Positions 32,441-44,789 of a DNA stretch of 64,000 bases are shown here, piece after piece (position 1 is the first letter of the stretch; each line of letters begins with the position of its first letter). A program made the translations under genes and the position numbers. The DNA comes from Berberis thunbergii (Eukaryota; Streptophyta; Magnoliopsida; Ranunculales; Berberidaceae), in contig QNQO01000816.1 in the NCBI GenBank assembly GCA_003290165.1, positions 248,001 through 312,000 on the forward strand. Direction: 5' to 3'. Under the pieces are notes generated by a model. The model searched no databases. It was not told where the DNA came from and saw only the letters and a list, made by a program, of their open reading frames with translations.

Positions 32441-33956
32441 ATGGTGGGAGCTCGAAAACAAATTAGCACAAATAATGTTGCACAGTCCTTTACCCTAGCC
32501 AGACCGCCATCATTGCCATGGGTTCAGCCGCTTCCTGTCGGACAACCACTGATAGTAGGTCTACCACAGTCGGCTGATCATCAATTGCAATTTTCCGCGC
32601 CCAATGAAGATGACACAACAAGAAAATCTTGCAGGTTAGATTGCCAATTTGACTAAAATATTGGAGGACCAAACTCGGGTAGTAGAGCGATTAATGAGTA
32701 TACAGTTAGGGCTGAAGACACATTGTCATCTGTCAGTAGACCATGTGCATGGGAGTAGTAGTAGTCATCAATTGAGGAGAAATAATACATCAGGAAGCAT
32801 TCATTCAAGATTAGGACCATGAACAAATGTGCACTCTAGGCTCGGGCCTCAAACAAGAGTCTTCTCAAGGTTTGGTTCCCAAGCAACTGTACACTCATGG
32901 CTGGGATCACAAATGATGCCAGATATGAGTGGTCGACACAGAAGACAAAATCCCGATGGATGTGAACAACGCAGAGGATCAAATCTAGATCATTATATTA
33001 ACTTGTCCCAAAACTGCCATGTCACTTAGCGACATAAACTGCCCTACCAAGCAGCCGATCAGTAGGATGCACTCAGACCCTTGAGAGCTGATGATATAAC
33101 ACGAATTATCAATGAATAGTTGAATAACTCGCGAGGCATGAAAAATCCAGATGATGTTCTGCGCAGAGAGATGGCCTTAGTAAACACTTCATTATTTACA
33201 AATGACATTGAAGGGGATCCTCCACCTGCAAAGTTTACCATACCAACCTTTACTCCTTGTAAAGGAGATTCTGATCCTGAGAGACACTTGAAGCATTTTC
33301 GAAGTGTCATGGCTCTGAACAAAAATGATGATCCATTTATGTGCAAAATAGTTTCTATGACTTTACAAGGAGTGGCCCAAGATTGGTTCCACACTTTGAC
33401 CCCTTGGTTGATCAACAAATTTGGAGAGTTCTCCCTTATTTTTAACAAAAAATTATTCATCCTATCGAACCATAAAAAAACATGTTGACCACCTCTTCAA
33501 CATAAAGAAAAACGTCAAATGAATCCCTCCGAGACTTTATCAAAAGATTCAAGGCAAAAAAGGGCGAGCATAAATGGGTGTGATGATCATATTGCATCCT
33601 TAGCTTTCAAGAAGGGTCAGCTCGCTGATCACATATGGTATGGCAAATTGACCATGAAATCAGGCACAACTCTTACTGAAATCTTTGCCATGGCAGAACG
33701 CTATGCATTGTGGGATGACGAAAAAATAGTGCTAAGGCACCAGATATACCTGAGAAAGATAGTCAACCTGCACAAACAAATGCAAATTGGAAGGAGGATA
33801 AAAAGAACAAGGGTGACAAGCGTAGAACACGCTCCCCAACAAGAGACTCGTCAGCTAGTAAAACATACACAGAGTTCACCATTTCGATCAATCAAACTCT
33901 CCAGTGCAAAAGAATCTGATGATTGTGGCAATCGACCATTTCACAAAGTGGATTGA
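32441..33956 (+). pseudogene. Gypsy gag remnant
   Basis: Gag packages the element RNA into virus-like particles. The reading starts MVGARKQISTNN at 32441. The core domain is clear at 33210-33420: KFTIPTFTPCKGDSDPERHL, then MTLQGVAQDWFHTL. It resumes in another frame after about 33485 with FKKGQLADHIWYGKLT. Frameshifts and stops (near 32654, 33028, 33120 and 33488) show it is dead. A four-fold ~30-bp repeat encoding HSRLGPQT-like units lies at 32803-32910. No zinc knuckle was seen. Confidence 0.8.
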
Positions 33957-34199
33957 AGCCGAGGCATCCTAGTTTTTTCATTTTAAACTTTTTAGAAAAA
34001 ATGCAATGTACATGTAAGAAAAACTTGGTTGTAATTTATTTCCTTATTATATTTTATCTCTTCAACAAGATACTCCTCATCCGGTAGAACATACACAGTG
34101 TTCTCCGTTTTGGTCAATCAAATTCTCCACGAGAAGAACCATCCTTGGCCGAAGAGACTGCCACTAATGAAAGGAGATTTTGCAAAAAATATATCTGAA

Positions 34200-35000
34200 C
34201 AAATAGTTACATATACCTCAACAGAGGATACATTATTTTGCTTCTCAGCAGATAACACACATTTCTCAGTTGAAATAGGGAAATATGAGAATTCGTTCTA
34301 CATGTCTTTCAGCAGAAGACATTCAGAAATACAAATATTTATGTACACCTCAGTAGAGAATGACACTCTCCATGAGTGGGTAATTCAATGCATAAAGGCA
34401 TCTTACTCAAAATTACTTAAATCCAGTCAGTTGGTCAACAGACCACACAAGCAAAATGCCTCAGTAGAGGATCGCACCTCAGTAGAGAATGACACTTTTC
34501 ATAAGTGGGTAATTCAATGCATAGAAACATCTTACTCAGGCTACTTAAATCCGTTTAAGTTTAATCAAATGATCAGCAGACCACACAAGCAAATGCCTCA
34601 GTAGAGGATGACACTCTTAGTGAGTGGGTAATTCAATGCATAAAAACATCTTACTCAAGATTATTTAAATCTGTTTAAGTTTAGTTAAGGGGTTAGTACA
34701 CCACCTAAGCTAAATGTCTCAGTAGAGGATCACACATCAGTAGAGGACGACACTTTTCATAAGTGGGTAACTCAATGAATGGAAGCATCTTACTCAGGAC
34801 TACTTAAATTCGTTTAAGTTTAGTCAAGTGGTCAGCAGACCACACAAGAAAAATGCCTCAGTAGAGGATCACACTTCAGTATATGATGTCACTCTCCGTG
34901 AGTGGGTAATTCAATTAATCAACCGCTAAGCATAGAAGCATCTTACTCAAGACTACTTAAATCTCTTTAAGTTTGTCAAGTTGTCAGTAGATCACGCAAT
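34200..35000 (+). repeat. ~125-bp tandem array in the gypsy element, about five units
   Basis: Units restart at CCTCAGTAGAGGATG or near variants near 34208, 34348, 34477, 34594, 34739 and 34856, and share GAGTGGGTAATTCAATGCAT, CATCTTACTCA and CAGACCACACAAGCAAAATG. The open frame 34098-34604 is a by-product. CCTC-AGTA-GAGG can form a small hairpin in each unit. Confidence 0.8.
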
Positions 35001-35399
35001 ATTTCCATGAAATTTCCAAGATAAATAGATGTGAATCCAAGATTAATTTCCTCAAGTTATGCTTAAATACCGACTTAAGCGTATTGGAAACTCATGAAAG
35101 AGGTCAATCAAGCTTTTTCGCCCTTAATGCAAATATTTCAAAGTCAGCAAACCAATAAAATACACAAAATTTGGGAATCATAAAAGCAAAGAAAATCACT
35201 ACTTGACATGAAGTTGCCATCAATTTCAAAAGAAATTCAAAGTCTCACTAGTAGAGCAACAACTTTGGATTGAGTCTTGAATATATCAGCAGACAAATCC
35301 AAGAGAGGACCTGTACATCTACTTGGCAATTTCAAATGTAGCAGTTATCTCAATTCTCATCAGGCGAAGAGTTGGGAGCACAACTTCTTCCCGGATGCC

Positions 35400-35790
35400 G
35401 GATGTTTGTGAAAAAGTAATGAAATGGGCGATAGAGTTGAGCCAATACGACTTGATCTGCCAACCGAGGACCATTTTAGCAGATTTTATAGCATAATTAA
35501 TTGCCTCCTCAACCGAGGAAACAAAGCCAGTCAGCAGATCAGTGTCTCGTCCTTCAACAAAATCTACCGACTGAGGACAACTATAAAGGCTCAAGCCTTA
35601 GCAAATTTCATAGTAGAATTCAATCTCTCATCAACCGGGGAAACAAAGTCAGCTAGCAGATTAGTGTCGTGTCCTTCAATAAATGAAGATTCCTCAACTC
35701 ATGTTGAAACGGTGGTGGGTCAACTCAAAGATATGTGACATTTATATGTCGATGGGTCGTCAAATCGTAAGGATGACGAAGCGTGACTTA
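35400..35790 (+). pseudogene. RT/RNase H junction remnant of the gypsy element
   Basis: KWAIELSQYDLICQPRT (about 35424) and TIKAQALANFIVEFN (35577-35620), then LYVDGSSNRKDDEA (about 35742-35783) match the end of RT and the start of RNase H in gypsy pol. Stops and a partial internal duplication (ASSTEETKPVSR and SSTGETKSASR) break it. The RT core and integrase are absent. Confidence 0.7.
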
Positions 35791-36124
35791 TTTTATTCAC
35801 TTAAGGATGATCCTCTAATTGGACAAAGTCCAAGAGCCCATGAAATTATTATGTGTGACTCATCTGGTAGATCACCTCATCTGAAACAGAAGCATCTACT
35901 TGCAAATCATTTTTTCTTTAGCAGACTACACTTCAACGACAACAGAAGCTTCTACATGTAGATCCTTTACTTGTATCAATAGAAACAAATATAAGTCAGC
36001 AAGATCAGGGGCATTCTACTTCTATTTTTTGCGGGATTCCCCAGTAAAAATACATCTCCTTTGCTTTTAAGTAAGCAGGAAAATAAAAACGGTCAGCTCA
36101 AAAGCAAAGGAGATGAAAGGCATT

Positions 36125-36738
36125 TGTGAGAGGAAAAAATAATCCTTAGCCCAATAGGATAAGGAAGCTCAGATATTTGGGTTGTTCCTGAGAAGCCCGA
36201 ATATTACCCATGAAGTTACAAGTAGAGAAAATCCAAGTTTGGTCCCAATGCAGCCCAAGTTCGGGCCCAGTACAACTCAACAGAACACTATTTTCTCAGC
36301 AGAGGAGTAGTGTTCGTGGCTGACCACCATGCTCAGCTGAGCACCCAAGCTTGCAGGAGAGATGACTCCAAACAGGAAGTTACAACTGCCAACATGAGGT
36401 TACAACTATCTACAGAAGTTACAACTACCTAAGAGAATTTACAACTACCTCCAAGCAAATGACTTACTCATCTGCCACGTGTCTCACTCATCTGCCAACA
36501 GTTTACTCGTTCTGCCTCTATAAATAGCCAAACACAAAGCCATCTGGAAGTAACTCTTTCTTGATTCACAATTCTCTCTTCAAATATAGAGAAATAAATA
36601 CTTTCCCAAAGACATTGCTCTAACTTTGGCATCGGAGTCCCCGTGGCAAGCACCACACCGGTGTAAAGAATGGATCACTTTCTTATGCAGATTGCTATGC
36701 ATGATCAACACATGATCTGGTGGAAATTTTCATCCACA
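36125..36738 (+). repeat. 3' LTR of the degraded gypsy element
   Basis: It starts about TGTGAGAGG after a purine-rich stretch (GCAAAGGAGATGAAAGG) and ends CATCCACA. CTCTATAAATAGCC near 36513 is the TATA box. The start is approximate; the end is set by comparison with the left LTR. Confidence 0.78.
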
Positions 36739-36945
36739 ACGTAGATGACGTCTACAACCTTTGCTTTGGCCTCTGGGACTGCTTCTTATTTCTCTTGAGG
36801 CTGTTTCTCATCAGAGTTTATGAATTCTCTGAGTCTTCCCCTTCGAACCCAATACTCGATCTCATTTTTGAGACTCTGGCAGTCCTTGGTGATGTGGTCA
36901 TGCTCCTTGTGATAGGCACAATACTTGAGGAGAAAGTAACGGAGT
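36739..36945 (-). pseudogene. Gag C-terminal zinc-finger fragment of a Tat-type element
   Basis: On - it reads KYCAYHKEHDHITKDCQSL, then LKNEIEYWVRRGRLREFIN, the C-terminal part of Tat-type gag. A stop follows six codons before PEAKAKVVDVIYV. It ends exactly at the LTR of the gypsy element, which must have inserted into it. Confidence 0.75.
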
Positions 36946-37373
36946 TTCTATATTTGAGGAGTTTGTTCCAGCAATTAAATATATATATATATTAGGAAAT
37001 TAAATCTTTTCATTGTTTGGTTTATCAACTTCATCTAGATCTATTTTAATCCGACGGTTGAAAGGTGTGCCCTCATCGAGTAGTTGTGAGGTTAACTTGA
37101 TTGAATCACCACTCTTATAAGAAACCGAGAATGTTTAACACACAAATTATTCTAAAGGACTTGTTAAAGAAAGAGCATTGAAACAATGACATTTCGTTGT
37201 TAGTTGGTATCAAATCTAGGTGTCACTACGCTGTCTTTTTTACCTATGTTATACATATATGGTTTGTTTTTCTTCTTTAATAATTAGTTCTTATCTTATA
37301 TTTTATTTAATGCCCCTCTCTTAATCTACATTTAATTGATAAGATTAATGGATTATAATACGTGATTATTTTT
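36946..37373. other. AT-rich intergenic DNA
   Basis: An (AT)n run near 36978-36994. No gene or repeat can be supported. Confidence 0.45.
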
Positions 37374-37640
37374 GTCACGACCCGATCCACATGATATAAT
37401 ATTGTCCGCTTTAAACCCAACCTAACTACCCGCACGACTTTAAAACGCGTTGTGTCATGTGGATCCAAACTCACACATATATAAACGTATCCTTCCCTCA
37501 CCCAAGCGATGTGGGACTATAACCCCTAGTAGCATACCAGCCTCTGAGCCCACCCACACAATGTAGCATGCTAACCTTCTGAGCTCGCCCACACATGGTA
37601 GCCAGCCACCCTCAAAGCCCGCCCATATTGGGTGGTACAA
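37374..37640. repeat. TRIM-like repeat, relative of 7688-8166
   Basis: It starts TGTCACGACCCGATCC and shares ATATTGTCCGCT, GACTTTAAAACGCGT and GCGATGTGGGACTAT with the insert in element B. GAGCCCACCCACACA-like units repeat at the end. The right end is approximate. Confidence 0.55.
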
Positions 37641-37819
37641 TCTTGTTATGAAATGATTTCAATCGTGTTATCTTTTTTCTTATTTTTATAAAACATAATG
37701 CATTAATATTAAATAGGATTACAATAATGTTGTCCAGCTGTAGTAGCTAAATCATGTTCCTTGCCATTAAGGTCACATGGAATAAAATTACAATACCAGT
37801 TAGAAGGAGTAAACAAAAG

Positions 37820-38027
37820 TGTCTTAATACTATTTATAATAGGCCTTCACATCCATCACAAGTCAATTTGGCTAGTCATCGAATTCTCCTACAGAATTTA
37901 ATGTAATGTCCCAGAGTCTCCTAGAATAAAACGCGACTTTCCGCTGCCTTGCTTGGATTAGTAAAAGAGTGTTTTCTGCTGCAAAACACTTCGCTAAGAA
38001 AAGGCAAAACAAAACATGCATCATAAG
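37820..38027 (-). pseudogene. Older LINE remnant, distal part
   Basis: This stretch is the continuation on - of the LINE remnant at 53605-54465, from which it was separated by element C. It ends with the target duplication ATAAG (38023-38027). It has an open frame (to 37872) but no domain I can name. Confidence 0.45.
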
Positions 38028-38566
38028 TGATACGTTCAAATCTCGTCTTTCTGTGAGTTTGACCTGCAAAATAGATGTTAAATTGCCAAAGACCACCTTT
38101 TTGGTGGCCGAAGGAACTTCGATGCTTAAGTCAACAACTCTGTTGAAAAATGTAGTAAATCTAGACAAAACTCAGTTAAAAATTGCATCTCTTGGTCGAT
38201 TGTTCCTTTTACCTTATATAATGGTTGCAGTTAATTCTTTACGTGATTTAAGCATTTGAAGCACATCGGAATGAGACATTCTTCATAACAGACTTCTCCT
38301 TTACGAAAATGTGTCCGTGGAGGCGTAACTCCCTCCACGACTATTTTTTATGCAATGTTTATCTTTTTTATGAGAGAACTCGTTCGAGCCTAGATTTGGG
38401 CCTTAATTATTATTTCTTTTAATGGGCCCTGTTTGGGCTTTTATGCTTGGTTTTGCCCTCTCTGGGCCTTTTGAACTGGCCCAGTAGGAGGGATACCTGA
38501 TCCTTGAGATAGATGATTTCTGCCATGTGTACGGTTGTGATGACGGTCAATTTTGATGTATCATCA
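38028..38566 (-). repeat. 3' LTR of element C
   Basis: On + it starts TGATACGTTCAAATCTCG and ends TGATGTATCATCA, 539 bp. It aligns with 53063-53599 along its length, with many substitutions, so the insertion is old. Confidence 0.9.
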
Positions 38567-38580
38567 GCTACTCCCCCTAG
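38567..38580 (-). other. Polypurine tract of element C
   Basis: On - it reads CTAGGGGGAGTAGC directly before the 3' LTR, as in elements A and B. Confidence 0.65.
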
Positions 38581-38789
38581 TTAGTAGGTATGTTGATGTG
38601 GCCACCAACTTCGTGACAGTTGGACTTTCGATTCCATCATTGCCTCGCATTAATGTTGTCAGCAACTTTTGTTGGGTTGGTGTCTCAATTTATTGCTAAC
38701 CTATTCTTTTTTGCGAACACTTTTGGGATTTCGTATAGCCATCATATATCGCACGCCGTCCCATGAGCAGTCCCTTTGTTGTTTTGCGC

Positions 38790-38797
38790 TATAAAAA
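38790..38797 (+). promoter_or_regulatory. TATA-like box before antisense ORF of element C
   Basis: GCGCTATAAAAAGGGGGCG is a strong TATA-like sequence on +, 111 nt upstream of the ATG at 38901. It lies inside the element, outside the LTR, so it would drive the antisense ORF alone. Confidence 0.55.
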
Positions 38798-40321
38798 GGG
38801 GGCGTGATGGGTTTGTTTTCTCTCTTTACACTATCATTAAAATTAGGGTTATTTTCTTCTAGCGTCTTTTTCGTTCTCCTTGCTTTTCCAATTTCTAGTG
38901 ATGTTTGTTGGCAATAAACGAAGCGGTGAGGCGCTAGTTGCTTGCAAAACTTATTTTTCTCCCAAAAAGGATTCTCAAGCGATATTGGCAACCTTCGTTC
39001 TGATTATAATTTTCACCCAACCTCGAGATTCTTTTGCCTAAACCGAATGATAGTCTTTGTCCTCCAAGGTCCGGATATATTGCATTATATCCGTGCATGT
39101 TCCTTTCCGTCCTTCGATTCCCAGTTCTAGAGCTGTTTTTGGAGTATCTGGATTTTTTGGACATTCCTCCGACCCAAATGGGTTCTAATGGTTGGAGGGT
39201 CACGGTTTCTTCTTACGCGAGGGCTATTCTATTCGACATTCCTTTGATTGTTAAAGGCTTACATACGGTAGTTGGTCTGATGGTGACCAAGGATATTTGC
39301 TTCCTCCATTCTTCTGCCTATTTTAGGAAGCTTAATTATGACATCCGAGATTGGTCGAGGTCCTGGTTTTATGCTTCTGTTAATTCTAGCTACTTCCAAT
39401 TGCGAGGTCGTATGATTTTGCAATCATTTTGAGTTCTTAATAAATGGAAGGATCTATAGTTAACTGCAGAGGAGCAGAGGGTCAATGACCAATTCTTGAA
39501 GCTTCATTTGTTCCATGTGGATACATTTATCTATGAGAACATCTTGGAGCGTAGCGGTTTGTAAACTATGAACAAAGCAGAGTGGGCCTTGCTTACTGGA
39601 TCTCGTGCTGAGAAAATTGCCACTCGCACTACTTTAACTGGCATTAGTGGTACTATAATTGATTGAGAAGTGAGTTTGGACAAGCGTGTTATGGATTTTG
39701 ATGCTCATGTCCTTGTCAATGTCATTGGCTTGATTTTCGAAAAGAGGAAGTTTTTGAGGCCCGCTAGCCAGTCGAAGCGATTGTTGGTAGGGCCCTAGTC
39801 GGGTTTCGAAGAAGAAATGACTTTGTACTCATGGTGCTGCTCGGACTACATCTCGTCCAAGTCCTTCTGGCAAGGATGTTAGGGAAGATGATCACATATC
39901 CCTCGAGAAGGTTGAGGAGATGAGGTTGGTGTTGGAGAGGAGCGAGAAAGAGACTATTCACCCATTGGATGATAATGAAAAGAGGTTTTTTTTCCGCCTA
40001 TGGTGTTTCGGATGTTGCCGAATGGTCTAACGATGATCATCAAGCTATCGATAACAAGATGGTCCAGCTGGCGGTGGAGCAATTCAAAGAGGTTGTCGGT
40101 AGTGGTCAGAGTTTCGAGCTTCTTAATCCTCGATTTCCTTCCATTATTGTCAGTGATGCGGCCGAATTCTTAGTTTCTTCTCCCGCTCGTTTGAACTCCC
40201 CTGCTTCTACTGCCACTACTACTTGTTTTGCTCCTGCTATGGCTATTCCACGCTTGGAAGGCTAGAGTGTTTTTCTATTGTTGCTGCCATTCTACCTGCC
40301 CTTCCGGCTGTTGGGGTGGTT

Positions 40322-42490
40322 TGATATTCACGTTATTATTACATAATATATCCCTTAATTTATATATGTTAGTGTTTCGATTATTATATTTTATTCTAAT
40401 TGTTTTGTTTTCATGTCTTTGTAGGAATTTGAACGTGAACGATGAAATCGCATTAAGATGACAATTTGATGAATGATCAATTGATTGATTCTAGTGGTGG
40501 TACAAAGTTAGCGGGTCACATGTCTAAACCTAACCCAAACAAACCTAGGTCCATCTAATTTAACCTAAGCCCAAGCCCAAAAGGTGACCTAGAAATCAAA
40601 CCCAACCTAACAAGGAAAAAGGATTTAGGTTTCTTCTCTGTCTTCTCTCCCTTTTTTGGGGATCCCTCTTCCTACGTTTTCCTCCTTCTATCTTTTTCCA
40701 GCCACCAAACTACATCCACCCTGCCGAGGATTCTCGCTCGATAAGAGAACTAGCAGCGTGATCACCTCGTCATCACCACCATCACCGCCATATCACTCCC
40801 TTTCCAACACAGTGCAACCACTTCATCATCTCCCTCACAACACCACCGTCCACACACCATCCAACACAACAACACCTCTCGCTCGCAACCACCTTCATAA
40901 ATAGCCACACCTATAACCGGAGCTCTCTTCCATTCCCGTCACAGATAAGAGACACAACAGGGAGGACTCTCAGTCCCTGCTTTTCTCTCCCTCCCTCACG
41001 CACCCAGACCCTCTCTCTCACGCTATCTCGTTTTGTAGTTTCTCATCCCTTCCTCCTCCATATCCCCCTAATCCTTCTCCTCTGATCAACCATGGATCGA
41101 CACCACCGTCCAGCGAACAACCACAGACCACGCCCGTCACCGCCCCTGTTTCTCTCCCTTTTTGTGTTCTCTTTCTCATTTTTCTCTTACCTATCTCTTT
41201 TTTTGTTTTGCAGGTGATCTTCACCGAAAGAGGAAGAAGCAGGACATAGAGGAAGCTCACGAGAACGGTGACACAGAGAGCTTCACTCGCGAGAACGACG
41301 AAGGCGCAGGATTTTGGCGGGAGAAAGAATCCATTTTGCTATTTGCACCCCGAACCCATGTTCTTTGTAACACCACAGTACACTTGCAGCCCTTCACATC
41401 ACGTGTTCATGCAGGAATTGATGGATTCCACCTATACCAGTGTTGTGACATCATCCACCATGATCTTTTAGACCCTGCGCCGAGGTGAAGATGAAACCAC
41501 AGGGTTTCCTAGAGTTTGTCGGATCTGAATTTATTGTTTTCTATATGCTTGAATGTTAAACACAGTTGATTTCTGAATTTCAATAATTTGCTTTCACCGA
41601 TTATATTCGGAATAATTATCTAGACTAATCGGTAGTTAGAAGTTCCCTTTGTTGATATTCGAAGCCTACTTTAATCAATTAATTTGAATATGTGATTGTG
41701 TATGCCGTAAGAAAACATGCAATGTTAGGGATTTAGAAATAGTTAAAATAAACCTGTGATTGTGTGTGTCGTAGAAAGACATGCAATGCTAGGGGTTTAT
41801 GCCTTTGCTGAAGTCAATTGCGAACTTAGATTAATCTTTAGGTTAGTCGTGTTGATTCTTGAAAACAATAATTTAGATTACACGAATCTCGAAGAACCTG
41901 TAGTGGATTCGATGTCTCGATCCACTCTCTTATCATCTTACTAGTTTAAATTTAGTTGTCAATTTAGTTATCTTAATTTAGTAATTTTCATCTGCTGCAA
42001 CCCTAACTCTAAATTTGTTTAAATAAGTCTTAGAATTCGACTGTCTCGTCAATCCTCATGGGACCGACTCGTATTTGCCACTGTCTACTAGTTAGACAGC
42101 CGTGCACTTGCGGTATTACAAGTATGGTTTATTAACTTATTAATTTAGGTTAATAAAATCTCCATCAAGTTTTTGGCGGCGTTGTCGGGGATTGTAACGG
42201 TATAATCGAAATCTAGAGTTGTTTTTGCTACTTTATAAATTAGGTTTAATTTTCTTTTTAGGAATAGTGTTACGAGTCATTTTCTTATTTGTTTTATTTG
42301 CTTGATTTTGAATTATTTTTTCATTTATTTTGCAGGCGGCCACACACATAGGAGCACAAGTGGGAACGAAGTTAAATTTTGCGATTCATGAGGAAACTCT
42401 AAGAAATCGTCTTCTACTCGGCGTCGCAAGTAACCCGAAAGAGGTTCACGCCAGAGGTAACTTCTACCCACTGCATCTGCACGCGGTTTT
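40322..42490 (+). mobile_element. Athila-type 5' LTR with primer-binding site, truncated insertion
   Basis: A 1846-bp LTR (40322-42167, TGATATTC to CTCCATCA) is followed by a primer-binding site and about 300 bp of interior, then the antisense ORF of element C resumes. The 3' LTR and the coding region are missing. The LTR is related to 54466-55400 (both contain the segment that translates as HAMLGVYAFAE) and, at its ends, to 55401-57380. Orientation is opposite to element C. The right end is approximate. Confidence 0.75.
42174..42190 (+). other. Primer-binding site, tRNA-Asp type
   Basis: TGGCGGCGTTGTCGGGG lies 6 nt after the LTR. It differs in two bases from TGGCGCCGTTGCCGGGG, the complement of the 3' end of plant tRNA-Asp used by Athila-type elements and present intact at 61970-61986. 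Confidence 0.8.
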
Positions 42491-43924
42491 TGTGTGATCA
42501 CTTGTGTTTAGCTTGTTCTAGGTAGTATTGCATGCAAATTCGAGCAAAATGGTTCCTCTGTGCTTTCGGATCCGTGTGTTCTTCATCCACGGATTAGCTG
42601 GACTGAGCCCAGCATGGAAGATATTTGTATCAAATAAGACAAAAAATTTTGCTGGTTTACTCAGCTTGACGTGCAAGATATTGCGCGCATGCTGATAAAT
42701 GAATGGCATAGACGGTCAGTGGAATATCCTTCGATCCCCGTATTGGATCCGAGCACTCATCTAGATTACGATCTTAAGCATATAATTGATGGGATGAATC
42801 ATCTCATTTATGCGGGGGTCATGGGCTCGATTTATCAAGCTGGTCGTGATCAGGTGGCTTTTTTGGCGAGAAAGTTGGAAGCGCTGTTGCTGGTATTTCA
42901 TCACGTCCTTTTTCAATTTGATGTGTTGAAAGCACAATGAGCAGAAATAGAGAATGTTGTCGAGGCTGCTCGGGCCTCATTGATTGAAGCGGAAGGTGTG
43001 CAGGATAAGTCTGGAGCTGAGCTCGAATTCTTGAAGACCAAGTTGGATGGGGTCTGTGCTAGTTTGTGTGATGTGGAGAAGGAGTTGTCTGCTGAAAAGG
43101 CAGCTTACGATGAGGCTACATGTGTTGTGATTGAGCAATCCGTTAATTGTGATATTGCTGAGAAACGGGTTGAATAGTTAACAGCTGCACTCAATGAGGT
43201 CAAGGCAAACACTTTCATGATGCTTACCACCGCTGAGGGACGACTTATAGTAGTTAAAAATGAACTTGCTACCACCAAGGACAAGCTTGCATTGCGGAGG
43301 CGGAAGATTGGTAGTGAGTTGTTGATGAGCATTGAGCTTCTTAATTATATCAAGGGGCTCGGTTTTGATTTGTCTAAGTATCGCCACTTGGTTGATGAAG
43401 CTTTCGAAGATGATGACGGTGAAGAAGGTGTCCCAGACTCTTTTAGCGTTCCAGTGGTTCAAGAACCATTGCTTTCTTCTCTTTCCGAAAAATGAGTTTT
43501 GCCCCCTTTTGCAGATGATGTCGCCAACGATGTTGTGATTGCCTTTGTTTTATCTTCTACTCTTTTATCTTCTTCCCCGGATGTAACAAAATGGTTTTAT
43601 TAATGAAAAGAACTCACTTTCTTGGTATTCTTATTTGCATGTTTTTTCATCGTAATCGTAATTTGTCTTGTTGACTTGTTGCATGTTGCATATACCTTTT
43701 TTTGGTTAGTCGTAGTTGTTGAAGTAAATTGCACTGCGTATCTCCAGTTTGATTTTTTTGACTGGCCAGGGGCCTTTATGGCTACATTTTGATCATGTCT
43801 GAATTTCTTGATTTGAATTCCTTTATGGCTACTTTTATGCTATGATGTATTGGTTGCCTCGAAGTGGGTTGACCTTATCTTTTCTTCCTGATGTGTTGGA
43901 GCTTATTGGAGCAAGTTGACTTTT

Positions 43925-44660
43925 CCGTCTCAACTTTTACTGCGTATTGGATGTCCTGAAGTTTTTATGAGTAAGTTTGTTCTTTTGTCCAACTTTTACT
44001 TCGTTGGTTCGACGTATCAGTCAACCCGAAGTTCCTTATTTGACTAAGTCGACTCATTCGTCCAATTCACACTTTGTTGGTTTGACGTATCAGCCAACTT
44101 GAAGTTTTTTATTTGAATAAGTTGACTCGTTCGTCCAACTCCCACTTCGTTGGTTTGACACATTAGTCAACCTAAAATTTTTTATTTGAATAAGTTGACT
44201 TGTTCGTCCAACTCCCATTTCGTTGGTCTGACGTATTAGTTAATCTGAAGTTGTTTTTTAATTAAGTTGGCTCGTTCGTATAACTTTTACTTCGTTGGTT
44301 TGACGTACTAGTCGACCTGAAGTTCTTCAATTGAGTAAGTTGACTCGTTCATCCAACTTTTACTTCGTTGATTTGATGTACTAGTCAACCCGAAGTTTTT
44401 TATTTGAATAAGTTGACTCGTTCGTCCCACTTTTACTTCGTAGGTTTGACGTGCCAGTCAACCCGAAGTTCTTTATTTGAATAAGTTGACTCGTTCGTCC
44501 AACCTTTACTTCATTGGTTTGACGTGCTAGTCAACTCGAAGTTTTTTTATTTGAGTAAGTTGACTTGTTCGTTCAATTCCCACTTCATTGGTTTGATGTA
44601 CTAGTCAACCCTAAGTTCTTTTTATTTGAGTAAGTTGACTCATTCGTCCAACTTTCACTT
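43925..44660 (-). repeat. ~73-bp tandem array with nested stem-loops in element C
   Basis: About ten units restart at TCGTCCAAC or a near variant near 43986, 44058, 44131, 44203, 44276, 44350, 44421, 44495, 44568 and 44643. Each holds GTTGACT...AGTCAAC (outer stem) around CCAAC...GTTGG (inner stem). The array lies just past the end of the antisense ORF, the same place as the ~179-bp arrays of elements A and B. Confidence 0.9.
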
Positions 44661-44789
44661 CATGGTTGATCAGACTAGAAGTTTATTGTATATGTCTGCC
44701 TTGTGTCCTGGTCTTTTTCGGCTTGATATGTTGATTTTTTTTGAAAGACAAGCGTGGGGGTTTAAATGGCTTCCCAGACCCCTAAAAAC

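Larger units (their letters stand above)
31826..36738 (+). mobile_element. Degraded Ty3/gypsy element with two LTRs
   Basis: Related LTRs at 31826-32305 (first part lost) and about 36125-36738 enclose a gag remnant, a tandem array and an RNase H remnant, all on +. Protease, most of RT and integrase are missing. The gag resembles that of Tat-type elements. The right LTR is followed by ACGTA, which does not occur to the left, where the copy abuts the truncated element at 31713. Confidence 0.8.
38901..43493 (+). pseudogene. Antisense ORF of Tat element C (PF04195-like), interrupted
   Basis: It starts MFVGNKRSGEA at 38901. The domain is at 39050-39420: PPRSGYIALYPCMFLSVLRF, then FLDIPPTQMGSNGWRV, matching the antisense ORFs of elements A and B. 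A second part (39969-40265) leads to an Ala/Pro/Ser/Thr-rich stretch where an Athila-type LTR is inserted (40322 to about 42490). The C-terminal part resumes at about 42540 (GSSVLSDPCVLHPRISW) and forms a coiled coil (42980-43370; for example LEFLKTKLDGVCASLCDVEK), ending at a stop near 43493. Stops near 39040, 42635, 42938 and 43175 show decay. Confidence 0.78.

Noticed and set aside
41162..41488. 108-codon open frame on +
   Set aside because: It lies within the Athila-type LTR 40322-42167 and has no known domain.
41756..41944. Similar peptides at 41756-41944 (+) and 54877-54620 (-) as a conserved small gene
   Set aside because: Both sit at the same place in related LTRs. Similarity is explained by shared LTR ancestry, and neither has a clear coding context.
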